Assembly (NCBI RefSeq): GCF_002960625.1
Contig: NZ_POJH01000011.1
Coordinates: 35,211 to 99,210 of the forward strand
From: Streptococcus suis
GTDB lineage: Bacteria; Bacillota; Bacilli; Lactobacillales; Streptococcaceae
Length of the DNA: 64,000 nucleotides
Direction of reading: 5' to 3'
Below the pieces are notes generated by a model that was not told the origin of the DNA, did no database searches, and saw only the letters and a list, made by a program, of their open reading frames with translations. Positions within the stretch are counted from its first letter, which is position 1; the number at the start of each line of letters is the position of its first letter. The position numbers and the translations under genes are program-made. This document shows positions 63,870 through 64,000 of this stretch, in pieces.

Positions 63870-63887
63870 ATGAACGATAAGTTAAAA
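63870..63887 (+). pseudogene. Gene interrupted by the IS6 element after six codons
   Basis: ATG at 63870 with AAGGAG 5 nt upstream gives M-N-D-K-L-K, then enters the IS6 terminal repeat at 63888 and stops at 63906-63908. The identity of the gene cannot be told; the remainder should lie beyond the right edge of the window if the element is a simple insertion. Confidence 0.6.
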
Positions 63888-64000
63888 GGTTCTGTTGCAA
63901 AGTTTTAAATCTACTATCAAATAAGGTAGAATAATAGAAAAAGATAGCAGGAGGAATGACGATGAATCATTTTAAAGGAAAGCAATTTCAGCAGGATGTA
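63888..64000 (+). mobile_element. IS6-family element (ISS1/IS1216-like), left end
   Basis: Begins GGTTCTGTTGCAAAGTTT, the terminal repeat of ISS1/IS1216-type elements, and contains the transposase start at 63962. Cut by the window edge. Confidence 0.93.
63962..64000 (+). CDS. IS6-family transposase, N-terminal part
   Basis: M-N-H-F-K-G-K-Q-F-Q-Q-D-V, the start of ISS1-like IS6 transposases, with AGGAGG upstream. Runs off the window. Confidence 0.93.
   Translation, partial: MNHFKGKQFQQDV

Overview
The window reads as a low-GC streptococcal chromosome, most probably Streptococcus suis or a close relative. The grounds are strong AGGAGG-type ribosome sites, the mevalonate order mvk-mvaD-mvaK2-fni, the tagatose-6-phosphate lac operon, a PezAT/SezAT toxin-antitoxin pair, an Rgg regulator and an ISS1-like IS6 element. 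Species assignment is inference from gene content; no search was run.

Layout. 1-10.2 kb is ordinary chromosome: a YhgE/Pip-type protein cut by the window edge, an ABC exporter pair, a PadR-DUF1700-DUF4097 operon, a formate/nitrite channel, a HerA-like ATPase and a NUDIX hydrolase. 10.2-39.0 kb is an accessory block inserted at the 3' end of rpmG (ribosomal protein L33). Four copies of the rpmG 3' end (10225, 24024, 25470 and the real gene at 39015) divide it into three tandem elements. E1 (10.2-24.0 kb) has a truncated integrase, pezAT, a decayed gene, and the complete lac operon (lacR, lacABCD, lacTFE, lacG, lacX) plus a metallophosphoesterase. E2 (24.0-25.5 kb) is reduced to its ends, an integrase C-terminal scrap and the cadmium genes cadC-cadD. 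E3 (25.5-39.0 kb) looks intact: integrase, excisionase-like protein, RepB-like initiator with a pMV158-type nick sequence, membrane protein, FtsK/TcpA-like ATPase, two small genes, and a type I restriction-modification operon followed by an ImmA/IrrE-type metallopeptidase. Each element carries its own 12-bp-spaced repeat pair at its ends.

39.0-64.0 kb returns to chromosome: rpmG-rpmF, a DUF4230-like protein, an IS110 element, hisS, adhP, adhE, thrC, an ECF transporter set with a MATE exporter, the mevalonate pathway with type 2 IPP isomerase, an ACT/UPF0210 pair, a phosphoglycerate-mutase-like phosphatase, and an ABC transporter divergent from an Rgg regulator next to a small secreted acidic protein. 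The window ends in an IS6-family element that interrupts another gene. Two copies of a ~160-bp inverted-repeat element occur in opposite orientation, at 20.3 kb inside the lac operon and at 63.3 kb.

The most notable structure is just upstream of hsdM. Seventeen tandem CAGCA units lie inside a short leader reading frame with its own ribosome site. In the present repeat number that frame ends in TAATG, overlapping the hsdM start. Gain or loss of 5-bp units would move the leader stop, so the type I system may be phase variable through translational coupling. The rpmG tandem array and the chromosomal pMV158-type origin next to a RepB-like gene are the other main points.
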